Assembly (NCBI GenBank): GCA_026169815.1
Contig: JAPFDT010000001.1
Location: 104,063-168,062, forward strand
From: Pseudogracilibacillus sp.
GTDB taxonomy: Bacteria > Bacillota > Bacilli > Bacillales > Amphibacillaceae
Direction: 5' to 3'
Length of the DNA stretch: 64,000 nucleotides
The translations under genes were made by a program, and so were the position numbers. The notes under the pieces were generated by a model, which did no database searches, was not told where the DNA came from, and saw only the letters and a program-made list of their open reading frames with translations. The stretch's first letter is position 1; every line of letters starts with the position of its first letter. Shown one piece after another: positions 1 to 8,551 of this stretch.

Positions 1-3000
1 AATAAACTTTACTTTTGTACCAACACCTGGCGTGCTGTTAATTTCTAATCCTTTACCAAATAAGCGTTTCAATCGCTCGTTTGTATTTTTAATACCTATT
101 CCAAAGTCTTGCGATAGTTCACCAGACTTTATTTGCTCAAGTACCTCTTCCTCTATGCCTACACCATCATCTTCTATAATTACTTCGATATGAGAATCTA
201 AATCTCTAATCCGAATTGTAATATTTCCTCCTTCTAACAAAGGCATGACTCCATGTTCAATAGCATTTTCTACTAATGGTTGGATTGTTAAGGATGGAAT
301 CATAATTTGTAAATCTTCTTCCATATCCCAATGTACTTTTAATCGCTCCTCATACCGTTCTTGTTGAATATACACATAAGATTTAACAAGACTCAACTCT
401 TCTTCCATTGATACAAAATCATTTAGTTGATGAAAATTAAATTTCGCTCTCAACACTTGGCTAAATTCATCAATAAGTCGGCGCATTCTTTCTAAATCAA
501 TTTCACTCAATGCCATTATCGAATTCAATGTATTAAATAAAAAGTGTGGTTGAATTTGAGCTTGTAACCAAGCAGATTCCATTAAAATACGTTCGTACGA
601 TAACCTTTGCACTTCTGTTAATACATTGACACGCGCTCTTAACTCTCTTGCTTCAATTGGTTTTGTAACATAATCATTTGCTCCTGCTAAAAATCCATTC
701 TCTATATCTTCTACTTGATTTCTCGCTGTTAATAATAAAATAGGAAGTTCCGAAACAGAAAAACGTTCTCTAATTTGTCGTGTTAATTCATATCCGGACA
801 TCTCTGGCATCATGACATCAGTGATAACGAGATCCCATTTTTCCTTTTCTAATAATAATAAAGCTTCCTTCCCTGATAATACTGTTCGAATATTATATCG
901 TCGAGAAGACAAAATAGTCTCCATCACCTCTAAATTAACAGGATCATCATCAACGACTATAATTTTAATATAATTTTCACTTTGTTTATTCGTCTTTTTA
1001 TGATCTAAGCTTTGCAAAGTCCCTTTACTAGTTTGAATGTCATCACTTTTTGGAACAGGTACCATCGTTAACGAACTCGTACTTGCTGTTTCATACTTTG
1101 CCTGATCATTAGATACTGGTAATGTAAAAGTAAATTGCGATCCTTCATTCAATACAGAATCAACACGTAGTGTACCTCCATGCCATTTCACTAACTTTTC
1201 ACTAATGTTTAATCCTAACCCGAATCCGCCTTCCATCATCGTTTCACCATTAACACCTTGCTCGTACGGGTCAAATATGTTACGAATTGTCGCTTTATCC
1301 ATGCCGATTCCTGTATCTTTAATTGAAATGTGGGCTAGATCATTTTTTTCAAAAGCTTGAATAACAACTTCACCACGATGTGTGTACTTTACCGCATTAT
1401 GTAATAAATTAAAGACAATTTGTGTAACACGGTTTTCATCTCCCATGACTATTGGAAAGTCTTTAGGAATTTTATTTACTAATACTAAAGGTTTTGTTTT
1501 TACTTTATATTGAAGCATATCAATGACACCTTCAACGATAGCCTGCATTGATATTGGTTTTATATAAAGTTGTGGTTTATTACCTTCTAACCGTGTCATC
1601 TCCAATAATTCATTTAGCGTAAATGACATTCTTTGACTTACCGACAACACCGTTTCTAAGTTACGAACACTTTCCGGCTGTAATGAGTCTCCCTCACGAT
1701 CTAAAACACCTTGTGATATATTTAGAATACTATGCAACGGATTCCGTAACTCATGAGACGTATTCGCTAAAAATTCATCCTTTTCAATATCTGCTGCTTG
1801 CAATTTTACCGCTTGTGCTTTTGTCTCTTGATGCATTTCATAGTAGTTTTTAAACCAAAGACCTGCTAAACAGATAATCGCAACAATTAAATCAAAGGGA
1901 TAATAAATTACTTTCACACCTGTAGCCATCATATAGGCCCACCAAAAATAATGACTGCCAATTGCTATAACAGATAGCGCTATCCATATTCCACCTTCAA
2001 TACTTTTTCTTGAAAGTAATAACGCAATCGTTGTAATCGCTGCTCCTATAAATACAGAACTAAAGGTAAACCGAGAGGCAGCTGATAATTGTTCCATTGG
2101 TAAAATAATAATGAATATAATTGCGATAATAAATAACGACGTATAAATAGGTAAAAATCTTTTTGACAACATTGAAATTTGCGGTCCTGCTGTATGAACA
2201 AGCGACCACGATAATAAAAACATTGTAAACATGGAAAATTTATACGTGAAAGTATAATCTAAGACGAGGTATTGAGCTAGTATTTTTTCATCTCCACCTG
2301 TCACATTAATATACGTTAACGTTAATACTACTATAGAAAAATAAATTAACCGTTTATCGCGAACCCCTACTAAATAAGCTAATAAAGCGAACAATGCGTG
2401 AACGATAAAGATAACCCCTGTCACTATTTGTAAAATTGACGAAAGCTCGGTCGTTTTATTGACGTCTGCTTCATAACCAAATTTAACTGCCCGTACAAAA
2501 CCGCTTGCCCGTGGGTCTGCATAGTTTGCTACTTGTAAGACAAGATGAATCTCGCCATCTTCATTAGGACGAATTGAAGTGGACGAATAAGGGACATTGT
2601 AAGCGAATGAATCTGCCTCACTTTTTCCAACTTCACCAGAACTCCCTACCGGTAAACCATTTGCATATAAAGCAGAAGCACTGCGAACGCTTGCTATTCT
2701 CATACTATATGAAGTTACTATATCTGGATCAACTTGAATTTTTAAATAGTAGGAACCATAGCCGTAGGGATGACCTGCATCGCCATTCAAAGCTTCTGAC
2801 CAATCACCAGGCACATCGATATGCTTTCCTTCTTCATTTGTTGGAGCATCTTCCAATAGTTCATAAGGATAAAATTCCCATTCACCTGTTAAAGTAATCG
2901 GGCCACTTTCGGAAAAATCCCACTCACGTAAGTCCAGTGCGCCTTTCGATATGTCTTGCTCGATTGGATCATCAAACGCTTGTATCCAAATAATCCGTAA

Positions 3001-3078
3001 ACTCGTTAATGTAACTGCAAAAAGAGCTATAAAAACAACTTTCAACCATACACGGTTTTTCTGTGTTTGTGAAACCAC
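1..3078 (-). CDS. Hybrid 7TMR-DISM sensor kinase with receiver and second LytS-type kinase module (3' end cut by window)
   Basis: Membrane sensor that should autophosphorylate on His and pass phosphate to its own receiver. The frame is open from a GTG at 3078 (AAGGAG ten bases upstream) to base 1, 1026 codons; only a few C-terminal codons are missing. Reading in order: one N-terminal membrane segment (about residues 10-30), an extracellular jelly-roll-like 7TMR-DISM sensor region to about 220, about seven membrane segments (225-400), a HisKA box with NTSHELRNPLHSI (His near 440), HATPase with GIGMDKATIRNIFDPY and GFGLGLNISEKLV, a receiver (VVDDDPVNLEVM near 705, acceptor Asp in TDVMMPEMSG near 754), then a LytS/YehU-type kinase with QPHFLFNTLNS (near 840), NAIEHGV and GIGIKNTNERL. 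Two different kinase modules in one chain is a recognised Bacillaceae architecture. The ligand is unknown, and no partner regulator gene is visible within the window on this side. Confidence 0.9.
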   Translation of the reverse strand, partial: MVSQTQKNRVWLKVVFIALFAVTLTSLRIIWIQAFDDPIEQDISKGALDLREWDFSESGPITLTGEWEFYPYELLEDAPTNEEGKHIDVPGDWSEALNGDAGHPYGYGSYYLKIQVDPDIVTSYSMRIASVRSASALYANGLPVGSSGEVGKSEADSFAYNVPYSSTSIRPNEDGEIHLVLQVANYADPRASGFVRAVKFGYEADVNKTTELSSILQIVTGVIFIVHALFALLAYLVGVRDKRLIYFSIVVLTLTYINVTGGDEKILAQYLVLDYTFTYKFSMFTMFLLSWSLVHTAGPQISMLSKRFLPIYTSLFIIAIIFIIILPMEQLSAASRFTFSSVFIGAAITTIALLLSRKSIEGGIWIALSVIAIGSHYFWWAYMMATGVKVIYYPFDLIVAIICLAGLWFKNYYEMHQETKAQAVKLQAADIEKDEFLANTSHELRNPLHSILNISQGVLDREGDSLQPESVRNLETVLSVSQRMSFTLNELLEMTRLEGNKPQLYIKPISMQAIVEGVIDMLQYKVKTKPLVLVNKIPKDFPIVMGDENRVTQIVFNLLHNAVKYTHRGEVVIQAFEKNDLAHISIKDTGIGMDKATIRNIFDPYEQGVNGETMMEGGFGLGLNISEKLVKWHGGTLRVDSVLNEGSQFTFTLPVSNDQAKYETASTSSLTMVPVPKSDDIQTSKGTLQSLDHKKTNKQSENYIKIIVVDDDPVNLEVMETILSSRRYNIRTVLSGKEALLLLEKEKWDLVITDVMMPEMSGYELTRQIRERFSVSELPILLLTARNQVEDIENGFLAGANDYVTKPIEARELRARVNVLTEVQRLSYERILMESAWLQAQIQPHFLFNTLNSIMALSEIDLERMRRLIDEFSQVLRAKFNFHQLNDFVSMEEELSLVKSYVYIQQERYEERLKVHWDMEEDLQIMIPSLTIQPLVENAIEHGVMPLLEGGNITIRIRDLDSHIEVIIEDDGVGIEEEVLEQIKSGELSQDFGIGIKNTNERLKRLFGKGLEINSTPGVGTKVKFI

Positions 3079-3412
3079 GGAACAAACACTCCTTCTATCT
3101 TCTTATATATTTTTTGAACACTAAATAAACTTGGTTATCATATAAAAGTCATAAGTAATTAATCCACTTATCTTTTTTAATAGGTGTCTTTGACTATCAT
3201 TATACAGGATTTATTTAGATACACCCTTTTTTATACTTGCAATCTATTCTTAACAATGACAAGAACTTTTGACATAGTTTTAAGAGATAATTGTTGTTTT
3301 AATAACCTTTTTCATATAAAATTGTTCCTAGTTATTAGCTCTTTATGTTGGATTTGAAGAGATTATCACAAATCATTATATATGAGATTTAATTTCATAG
3401 TTTGTTTTATTA

Positions 3413-3442
3413 TTGTTTTAAATTAACGTATGTCAATATAAT
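3413..3442 (+). promoter_or_regulatory. Probable sigma-A promoter for the guanidine riboswitch transcript
   Basis: TTGTTT (3413-3418) and TATAAT (3437-3442) are separated by 18 bases, and the -10 box lies about ten bases before the first conserved riboswitch bases. The -10 is a perfect consensus and the -35 is moderate. Position relative to the riboswitch is the main support. The rest of 3079-3412 is AT-rich with no gene that I can support. Confidence 0.55.
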
Positions 3443-3452
3443 TATTGTTTTT

Positions 3453-3575
3453 CTAGGGTTCCGCAATCATATTATTGGTCTGGACCGAGAGAAAGACTCA
3501 TAGCTATTAGCTGTGTCACGGAAGGATAAAAGCCTGGGAGATAACTGTTATCAAGCAGTTTCTTTCAGGTTTTTT
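3453..3575 (+). ncRNA. Guanidine-I (ykkC class) riboswitch with terminator expression platform
   Basis: Contains the hallmark ykkC-I blocks in order: CTAGGGTTCCG (3453 on), GGTCTGGACCGAGAGAAA (3478 on), CACGG, GGATAAAAGCCTGGGAGA. The 3' conserved strand CCTGGGAGATAACTG (from 3533) pairs with CAGTTTCTTTCAGG and is followed by six T (3570-3575). Ligand binding to the GGGAGA side would therefore prevent terminator formation and switch on the downstream SMR genes. In this class guanidinium turns expression on. The assignment rests on motif match and on the downstream genes being the classical regulon members. Confidence 0.93.
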
Positions 3576-3602
3576 CAATGCTAACATTAGGAGTGATTTT
3601 AG

Positions 3603-3986
3603 ATGAATAAATATTGGATTACATTATTAGTTGCAGCCTTTTTAGAAGTTTTCTGGGTAATTGGTTTAGCTTATTCTTATAATTTTTGGACTTGGACTGC
3701 TACAGTCATTCTCATTTTAGTGAGCAATTTTTTAATGATTAGTGTAGCACAAATACTTCCTGCTACAACAGTTTACGCTGTATTTGTTGGCTTAGGAGCA
3801 AGTGGTACGGTAGTTGCAGAAGTTTTATTCTTTGGAGAACCTTTCAGATGGGCAAAAGTAATTTTAATTACAACTCTTTTATTAGGAGTAGTTGGTCTGA
3901 AATTAGTTACAGATAATGAAAGTAATAAGGTTACAGTTAAGAAAGATGTAATGCTTCATAATGTAAAAGTTAATTATAAATATTGA
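3603..3986 (+). CDS. ykkC: SMR-family guanidinium exporter subunit, YkkC-like
   Basis: Small multidrug resistance protein, 127 residues, four membrane helices. The membrane-embedded Glu of helix 1 is in AFLEVFWVIGL, and helix 2-3 carries the family pattern TTVYAVFVGLGASGTV followed by a helix-4 GVVGLKLVT. This is closest to the YkkC half of the paired YkkC/YkkD transporters. Guanidine-riboswitch SMR proteins export guanidinium in exchange for protons across the cytoplasmic membrane. The start ATG has AGGAG about ten bases upstream, just after the riboswitch terminator. The hydrophilic tail of about 20 residues after the last helix is longer than usual for SMR proteins. It is followed after 38 bases by ykkD and likely works with it as a heteromer. 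Confidence 0.88.
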   Translation: MNKYWITLLVAAFLEVFWVIGLAYSYNFWTWTATVILILVSNFLMISVAQILPATTVYAVFVGLGASGTVVAEVLFFGEPFRWAKVILITTLLLGVVGLKLVTDNESNKVTVKKDVMLHNVKVNYKY

Positions 3987-4024
3987 AATTGATCAGTCTA
4001 TAAGGCGGAACGGAGGGATTATTA

Positions 4025-4339
4025 ATGGCTTGGTTTAGTTTAATTTTAGCTGGTCTGTTCGAAACTTTTGCTGTTACTATGATCGATAAACTATCAGTAG
4101 CAAGAAGTTGGCAAACAGTATTCTTCATAATCATTGGCCTTGGAGGGGCTCTTGGTCTGCTAAGTTTTTCATTACAAACGATACCGATGGGAACTGGATA
4201 TGCGATTTGGACAGGCATTAGTGTTGTAGGGAGTTCTTTAATAGGAATGTTTCTTTTAGGTGATTCCAAAAGCTGGAAAAGGTTATTATTTATAACTATA
4301 ATATTAAGTTCTGCAATAGGTTTAAAACTCATTTCATAA
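4025..4339 (+). CDS. ykkD: SMR-family guanidinium exporter subunit, YkkD-like
   Basis: 104 residues, the normal SMR length, with four predicted helices. It has the conserved Glu in LAGLFETFAVTMID, the GTGYAIWTGISVVGSS loop-helix, and a terminal AIGLKLIS. The YkkD half of paired SMR exporters has this short-tailed form. It has its own ribosome site (GGAGGGATTATT before ATG) and lies in the same transcript as ykkC under the guanidine riboswitch. Paired SMR proteins insert in opposite orientations to form the functional antiporter, so both genes are expected to be needed. A general cationic-drug SMR pair remains possible, but the riboswitch argues for guanidinium. Confidence 0.88.
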   Translation: MAWFSLILAGLFETFAVTMIDKLSVARSWQTVFFIIIGLGGALGLLSFSLQTIPMGTGYAIWTGISVVGSSLIGMFLLGDSKSWKRLLFITIILSSAIGLKLIS

Positions 4340-4497
4340 CATTATTTTTTAAATTATACAAGACACATTAAAATACGGACTTTATCAGAAAGGTTTTATT
4401 ATATTTTCTCACAAGTAGTCATCACAACTTGAGTAATTTATTAAAAAGCGTATCTGCTCATATTATGATATGATTTACAGTAGAGGAGATAGTGAAA

Positions 4498-6033
4498 ATG
4501 GCTAGACAAACAAAAGTATTACAAAAAGATAATATAGATAAACGGGAATTAGGCTATTATTATACCCCACCATTTGTTGCAGATTATATTAGTAAACGAT
4601 TATTATCTTTAAACCCTAAGGGCAAAAAAGTGCTCGATCCTAGTGTGGGACAAGAAGAATTGTTGAATAACTTTTTTGATGCAAAGAAGGAAGTTGATGG
4701 TATAGATGTGTACCAACATAAAGATAACTATCAAAGTAACTTTAGCCAACAAAATTTCATCGAATATTATAGTACGATAAAACAAAAAAGTAATAATGAA
4801 CAAATTAGTTTATTCGAGGACTCTAGCGAAGACAACGGTATTACTTTCCGTAATGGATTACCATACGATTACTATATAGCGAACCCACCTTATAATTGCC
4901 ATGAAGTGAATTATATTCGTGATAATAAAGCTAGGTTAAAAGCATTGTTCGGCAATGTCGGAGTGCATAATATGTACAGTATGTTTATTTCTTCGATTAT
5001 TGATGTAGCTAAAAATGGCGCATATATCGGACTTATTACGCATGATTCCTTTTTGACAGCTAAACATCATACTAAATTACGCGAACAACTTTTAAACGAA
5101 TGTACTATTCATGAAATTACACTATGTCCAAATGACTTATTTCATGAACAAGATGCAGATGTTAGAACGAGCATCCTAATTTTACAAAAAGGAACAGAGT
5201 ATCAAGGTGATGTGTTTGTAAGTAATCGACCTTCATCGACACAAGCATTTAAACAACAACTTGCACAACAATTAGCAAACTTCGCAACTAGTAACTACAA
5301 GGCGTATCAATTAAATGATATTACTTTAACAAGTTCAAGAGATAACTCAGAATTAATTATCGAGTGCCCTGATGATGTGAAAGTATTGTTCACAAACGAA
5401 CGATTAGGTGAAGCTTATCGTTGTGTGACTGGTATATCAACAGGTAATGATAAATTATATTTATCTGAAAAGAAAGAAGAGCCATTTACTGTTCCCTTTT
5501 ATAAAAACCCTGGTAAAAATCGCTTTTTCACTGATAACTATATTTACCTTCATAAAGATTTTTTAACATTTGATGCGGAGATTAAAAACTTTATGGTTAG
5601 AAATAAATCTCTCTTGTTTCAACCTGGCATTACTTGTTCGTCAATGGGAGTTCAGTTCACAGCTTGCAGGCTTCCAGAACAGGCTACTTATGGAGTTAAT
5701 GCTAATATTATCTGTGATGATGAAGATGCTTGGTGGCTTTTAGCTTACCTTAATTCAGAATTAGTTACTTATCTTGTACGAGGAATTTTAATTCGTTCCA
5801 ATATGATTACGTCTGGTTATGTTTCACGCATTCCATTATTGAACCTTACAAAAAAGGACAAAACAACACTTAGTGATTTGGCAAAAAACGCATATCAGAA
5901 AGCAAAAGACGATCATTCATATGAACATATCCAACAAGAAATCAATCAAATTGTTAATGAACTTGCAGAAATCAGCGAGCCAACAATAGCGATGATTCGT
6001 CATTTTAATCTAGATCTAATCAAAAACACTTAA
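4498..6033 (+). CDS. N6-adenine DNA methyltransferase (Eco57I/TaqI-like), solitary
   Basis: 511 residues. A GTG six bases further upstream is in frame but sits only three bases after AGAGGAG; the ATG at 4498 has proper spacing. It has an amino-terminal YYTPPFVADYI box, SAM-binding motif I variant LDPSVGQEELL (about 41-51; the usual DPxxGxG has lost its last Gly) and the catalytic NPPY (about 128-131) typical of amino-methyltransferases. The remaining 300 residues resemble the TaqI-like target recognition region, with a short coiled C-terminus. It should methylate adenine in a specific DNA site. No intact restriction enzyme lies beside it; the convergent small gene overlaps its last four bases. 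It may be an orphan regulator-type methylase or the survivor of a broken restriction-modification system. No endonuclease motif (PD-ExK) is evident at the N-terminus, so type IIG is not favoured. Confidence 0.85.
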   Translation: MARQTKVLQKDNIDKRELGYYYTPPFVADYISKRLLSLNPKGKKVLDPSVGQEELLNNFFDAKKEVDGIDVYQHKDNYQSNFSQQNFIEYYSTIKQKSNNEQISLFEDSSEDNGITFRNGLPYDYYIANPPYNCHEVNYIRDNKARLKALFGNVGVHNMYSMFISSIIDVAKNGAYIGLITHDSFLTAKHHTKLREQLLNECTIHEITLCPNDLFHEQDADVRTSILILQKGTEYQGDVFVSNRPSSTQAFKQQLAQQLANFATSNYKAYQLNDITLTSSRDNSELIIECPDDVKVLFTNERLGEAYRCVTGISTGNDKLYLSEKKEEPFTVPFYKNPGKNRFFTDNYIYLHKDFLTFDAEIKNFMVRNKSLLFQPGITCSSMGVQFTACRLPEQATYGVNANIICDDEDAWWLLAYLNSELVTYLVRGILIRSNMITSGYVSRIPLLNLTKKDKTTLSDLAKNAYQKAKDDHSYEHIQQEINQIVNELAEISEPTIAMIRHFNLDLIKNT

Positions 6034-6263
6034 GTGATTGGGACAAAACTGTTTTCATATGCATAAAGTATGTTTTGACTAATCACTTCTCCTACAATCC
6101 GCCAAACTGTTCGTTCTTTTGCCGATTTACGCCAACCATAAGGCATTAACTCTGTACTCGCTATCGGAATATATTGAATTCGATCTTTAATTAAGGTATT
6201 TAAATTATCTTCTAGCAATTGTCTTTCTTCGCCTATTTGTTTAATATTAGCTTCTCTAGTCAT
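6030..6263 (-). CDS. Hypothetical 77-residue protein, possibly the N-terminal stump of a restriction enzyme
   Basis: Translated from an ATG with a very strong ribosome site (AAAGGGAGG, seven bases), so initiation is credible. The first half is a charged helix (QIGEERQLLEDNLNTLIKDR), followed by a compact basic segment TELMPYGWRKSAKERTVWR and a short hydrophobic end. I do not recognise a family. The stop overlaps the 3' end of the methyltransferase gene by four bases on the opposite strand, and the protein ends abruptly after FVPIT, which would fit a longer gene cut off when the methyltransferase 3' end was joined. That it was a restriction endonuclease is inference from the neighbour only; an intact small protein is equally possible. 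Confidence 0.5.
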   Translation of the reverse strand: MTREANIKQIGEERQLLEDNLNTLIKDRIQYIPIASTELMPYGWRKSAKERTVWRIVGEVISQNILYAYENSFVPIT

Positions 6264-6585
6264 TTTCTAGCCTCCCTTTAATTAGAGTATATGAAATAAG
6301 GAGATTCAACTGCACGTGCATGGAATATTAAAGCATGAGGCATTTTAGGGTGCAATTTGAATCATTATGGTTGGAAATAGTTACGGTATTTCTTTAAGTG
6401 CCTTTAAGAGTCGCTTACAAGAAGGAAAATCGCTTCATCTAATTTATTATATGAAATTAGTATGTCGATAAGTTTAAACCCACTCTTACCAATTAATATT
6501 ATTCAAATGATTTCTGTAAACGAAAAAAGCACTTATCATTGAATTTTCAAAGTAAATATTCTCCGTTAAAATAAACGAAACAATT
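6264..6585. other. Gene-poor interval with a possible short coding remnant
   Basis: No supported gene. On the plus strand 6369-6473 reads GNSYGISLSAFKSRLQEGKSL in one frame. This resembles the short helix-turn-helix motif (GISxxTFxxRxxxGWS) seen in phage and mobile-element proteins, but has no ribosome site and no flanking homology that I can see. I treat it as a probable fragment. Confidence 0.25.
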
Positions 6586-6625
6586 AAAAGTCGCAAGAAA
6601 TCATTCACGATTTCTTGCGACTTTT
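6586..6625 (-). terminator. Rho-independent terminator of the Fe-ADH gene
   Basis: A near-perfect 17-bp inverted repeat (AGTCGCAAGAAATC / GATTTCTTGCGACT) with a six-base loop. On the minus strand it is followed by TTTTAATT. It lies 35 bases beyond the stop of the minus-strand alcohol dehydrogenase. T-runs on both sides could make it bidirectional. Confidence 0.85.
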
Positions 6626-6657
6626 TAATTTGAAATATTAATCTCTCCAACAAATAC

Positions 6658-7818
6658 TTACATAGCGTTTTTAATAATTTGTTTTACTTCTTCTAAGTTA
6701 GGTCTGCGTGGGTTCGTAGCTTCCGTCGCATCTTGCATTGCGTTTTCTGCTAACGTTGTAATATCTTCCTCTTTTGCACCTAACTCTTTAAAACCTGTTG
6801 GAATATCTAAATCACGTGACAGGCGCTCAATTGCTTCAATTGCTACTTCTGCTGCCTCGTAATCTGTTAGACCTTCAACATCTTCACCCATATACGCCGC
6901 GATATCTGCATAACGCTCAATACGAGAAATTAAGTTATAACGACATACGTGTGGTAATAAAATCGCGTTACATACACCATGTGGTAAGTTATAGAATCCA
7001 CCGAATTGGTGAGCAATCGCATGAACATAACCTAATCCAGCGTTGTTAAATGCCATTCCAGCTAAAGACTGAGCATATGCCATTTGTTCACGTGCTTCCA
7101 TATCTTGTCCGTTCGCTACTGCTTTTGGTAAGTATTTTGGAATAATACGCATTGCCTGAATCGCCAAAGCATCTGTGATTGGCGTTGCATCTAATGATAC
7201 ATATGCTTCAATTGCATGTGTTAAAGCGTCAATTCCTGTAGCAGCTGTTAATCCTGATGGCTTTCCTACCATTAACATTGGGTCGTTAATCGATAATGTT
7301 GGTGTAACATGTTTGTCAATGATTGCCATTTTAACTTTACGTTTTACGTCTGTAATAATAGTGAACTTCGTTAACTCACTACCTGTTCCTGCAGTCGTGT
7401 TAATAGCAACTAATGGAACCATTGGCTTTTCTGATTTGTCGACACCTTCGTAATCGTGAATTTTTCCACCATTTGCAGCTACAATTCCAATTCCTTTACC
7501 TGCGTCGTGTGAACTTCCTCCACCTAGCGTGACGATACTGTCACATTTTTCTGCTTCATATGCTGCTAAACCTTCTGCAACGTTTTCGTCTGTTGGATTT
7601 GGTTCTGCTTTAGGGAAAATAGCAGCTTCTACTCCTGCTTCTCGAATAATGTTTGCGATTTTTTCTGATACACCTAAATTGTGTAATCCTTCGTCTGTTA
7701 CAATTAAAGTTTTCTTCATTCCTAAATCTTTTAAACGTGTACCTACTTCATTTACTGATCCTTCACCAAATAAATTTACTGATGGCATGTGAAATGCACT
7801 TTGTTTACTAACTGACAT
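6658..7818 (-). CDS. Iron-containing alcohol dehydrogenase, NAD-dependent methanol-dehydrogenase type
   Basis: 386 residues, the standard length for group III metal-dependent ADH. Rossmann-side cofactor motif SIVTLGGGSSHDAGKGI (about 90-107) and the family signatures TTAGTGSELTKFTIIT and metal-site ATGIDALTHAIEAYVS plus HAIAHQFGGFYNLPHG (Asp and three His metal ligands). By recall it is very similar throughout to NAD-dependent methanol dehydrogenase of Bacillus methanolicus (for example SVNLFGEGSVNEVG and the EEVKQIIKNAM C-terminus). Such enzymes oxidise primary alcohols, often better with ethanol to butanol than methanol. It is monocistronic between its own terminator and a 415-bp upstream region. 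No RuMP-pathway genes are nearby, so a role in methanol growth cannot be claimed. Confidence 0.92.
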   Translation of the reverse strand: MSVSKQSAFHMPSVNLFGEGSVNEVGTRLKDLGMKKTLIVTDEGLHNLGVSEKIANIIREAGVEAAIFPKAEPNPTDENVAEGLAAYEAEKCDSIVTLGGGSSHDAGKGIGIVAANGGKIHDYEGVDKSEKPMVPLVAINTTAGTGSELTKFTIITDVKRKVKMAIIDKHVTPTLSINDPMLMVGKPSGLTAATGIDALTHAIEAYVSLDATPITDALAIQAMRIIPKYLPKAVANGQDMEAREQMAYAQSLAGMAFNNAGLGYVHAIAHQFGGFYNLPHGVCNAILLPHVCRYNLISRIERYADIAAYMGEDVEGLTDYEAAEVAIEAIERLSRDLDIPTGFKELGAKEEDITTLAENAMQDATEATNPRRPNLEEVKQIIKNAM

Positions 7819-8233
7819 ATTAAATGTCTCCTCTCATTATTATAAGAATTTGTTAATAAATCGTTTAAAATGTTTTTGCACGGGCTTACTGATCCCGTTC
7901 AATTAGCATCTTGCCACCTTACATACAGATTGTCAAAAATAATGACCTTTACCCATTGATTGTGACAAGACAATGAATATTTAGTCACGTTTGTGTGAAT
8001 ATTATAGGAGTTTTAATAAGAAACAGATAGCTTATTCTCTCTTTTACTTTCTTTTAAATAGGACTTGTTTCATTACAATATGTAACAAAATAATAATCAA
8101 ACACCTTTTTACCCTCTCATTCTAGAAAACTCTTCTCACATTTCCTCTTAATTTATAAAACTTTAATATTTCTATCCTTTTATTTATACTAAAAATTATA
8201 CTTTTTCACCTTAAAGTGATAGCAACTTAGGCT
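7819..8233. other. Intergenic region upstream of the Fe-ADH and of the lyase remnant
   Basis: No gene supported. It should contain the Fe-ADH promoter on the minus strand; TTGACA is present on that strand near 7933-7938, but no convincing -10 follows at 16-18 bases. No T-box or other recognisable leader precedes the lyase remnant. Confidence 0.4.
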
Positions 8234-8500
8234 GTGAATGGAACAAAGTCAGAGATTAAGTTTTTTTATGATAATGAAGTACCACTTGAAATGTACAAGG
8301 TAAGATGAGATGAGTAAAAAATTAAATTTATTACAGTGGAAGAACGTGCGAAAGCACTAGATACAGCGGGATATAATACGTTTTCATTACAAAACCGTGG
8401 TGTTTTTATGGACATGTTAACAGATAGTGGTGTAAATACAGTGAGTGACGATCAGCAAGCTACAATGATGATTATGGAACATCATAAGGTACTCCACTAA
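8234..8500 (+). pseudogene. Decayed 5' end of a tryptophanase/tyrosine phenol-lyase family gene
   Basis: Three frames joined read: SEIKFFYDNEVPLEMYKVR (8251-8307), then KKLNLL (8317-8334), then VEERAKALDTAGYNTFSLQN and RGVFMDMLTDSGVNTVSDDQ with QATMMI (8336-8469 region). This order matches the N-terminus of beta-eliminating lyases (AGYNTFLLxSxDVxxDLLTDSGTxAMSDxQ), the PLP enzymes that split tryptophan or tyrosine. Two frameshifts separate the blocks, and after about 80 codons homology stops and a stop codon runs directly into a terminator. The PLP lysine and 80 percent of the enzyme are gone. It looks like an internal deletion that fused the start of the gene to its 3' terminator. Confidence 0.75.
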
Positions 8501-8535
8501 ACACAATAGAAATGTTTAGTGAAGTACCTTTTCTT
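8487..8535 (+). terminator. Terminator retained behind the lyase remnant
   Basis: GGTACTCCACTAAACA pairs with TGTTTAGTGAAGTACC (one mismatch), loop of about nine bases, followed by TTTTCTT on the plus strand. The minus strand lacks a T-run after the stem, so it belongs to the plus-strand remnant rather than to the M20 gene. Confidence 0.75.
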
Positions 8536-8551
8536 CTGAAAAGAACATCAT

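Noticed and set aside
3970..4332. 120-codon minus-strand frame opposite ykkD
   Set aside because: Lies antisense to a clear SMR gene, has no ribosome site and mirrors its hydrophobic codons.
6369..6473. Short plus-strand frame GNSYGISLSAFKSRLQEGKSL resembling a phage helix-turn-helix motif
   Set aside because: No ribosome site, no surrounding domain and too short to name; kept only as a note in the gap.
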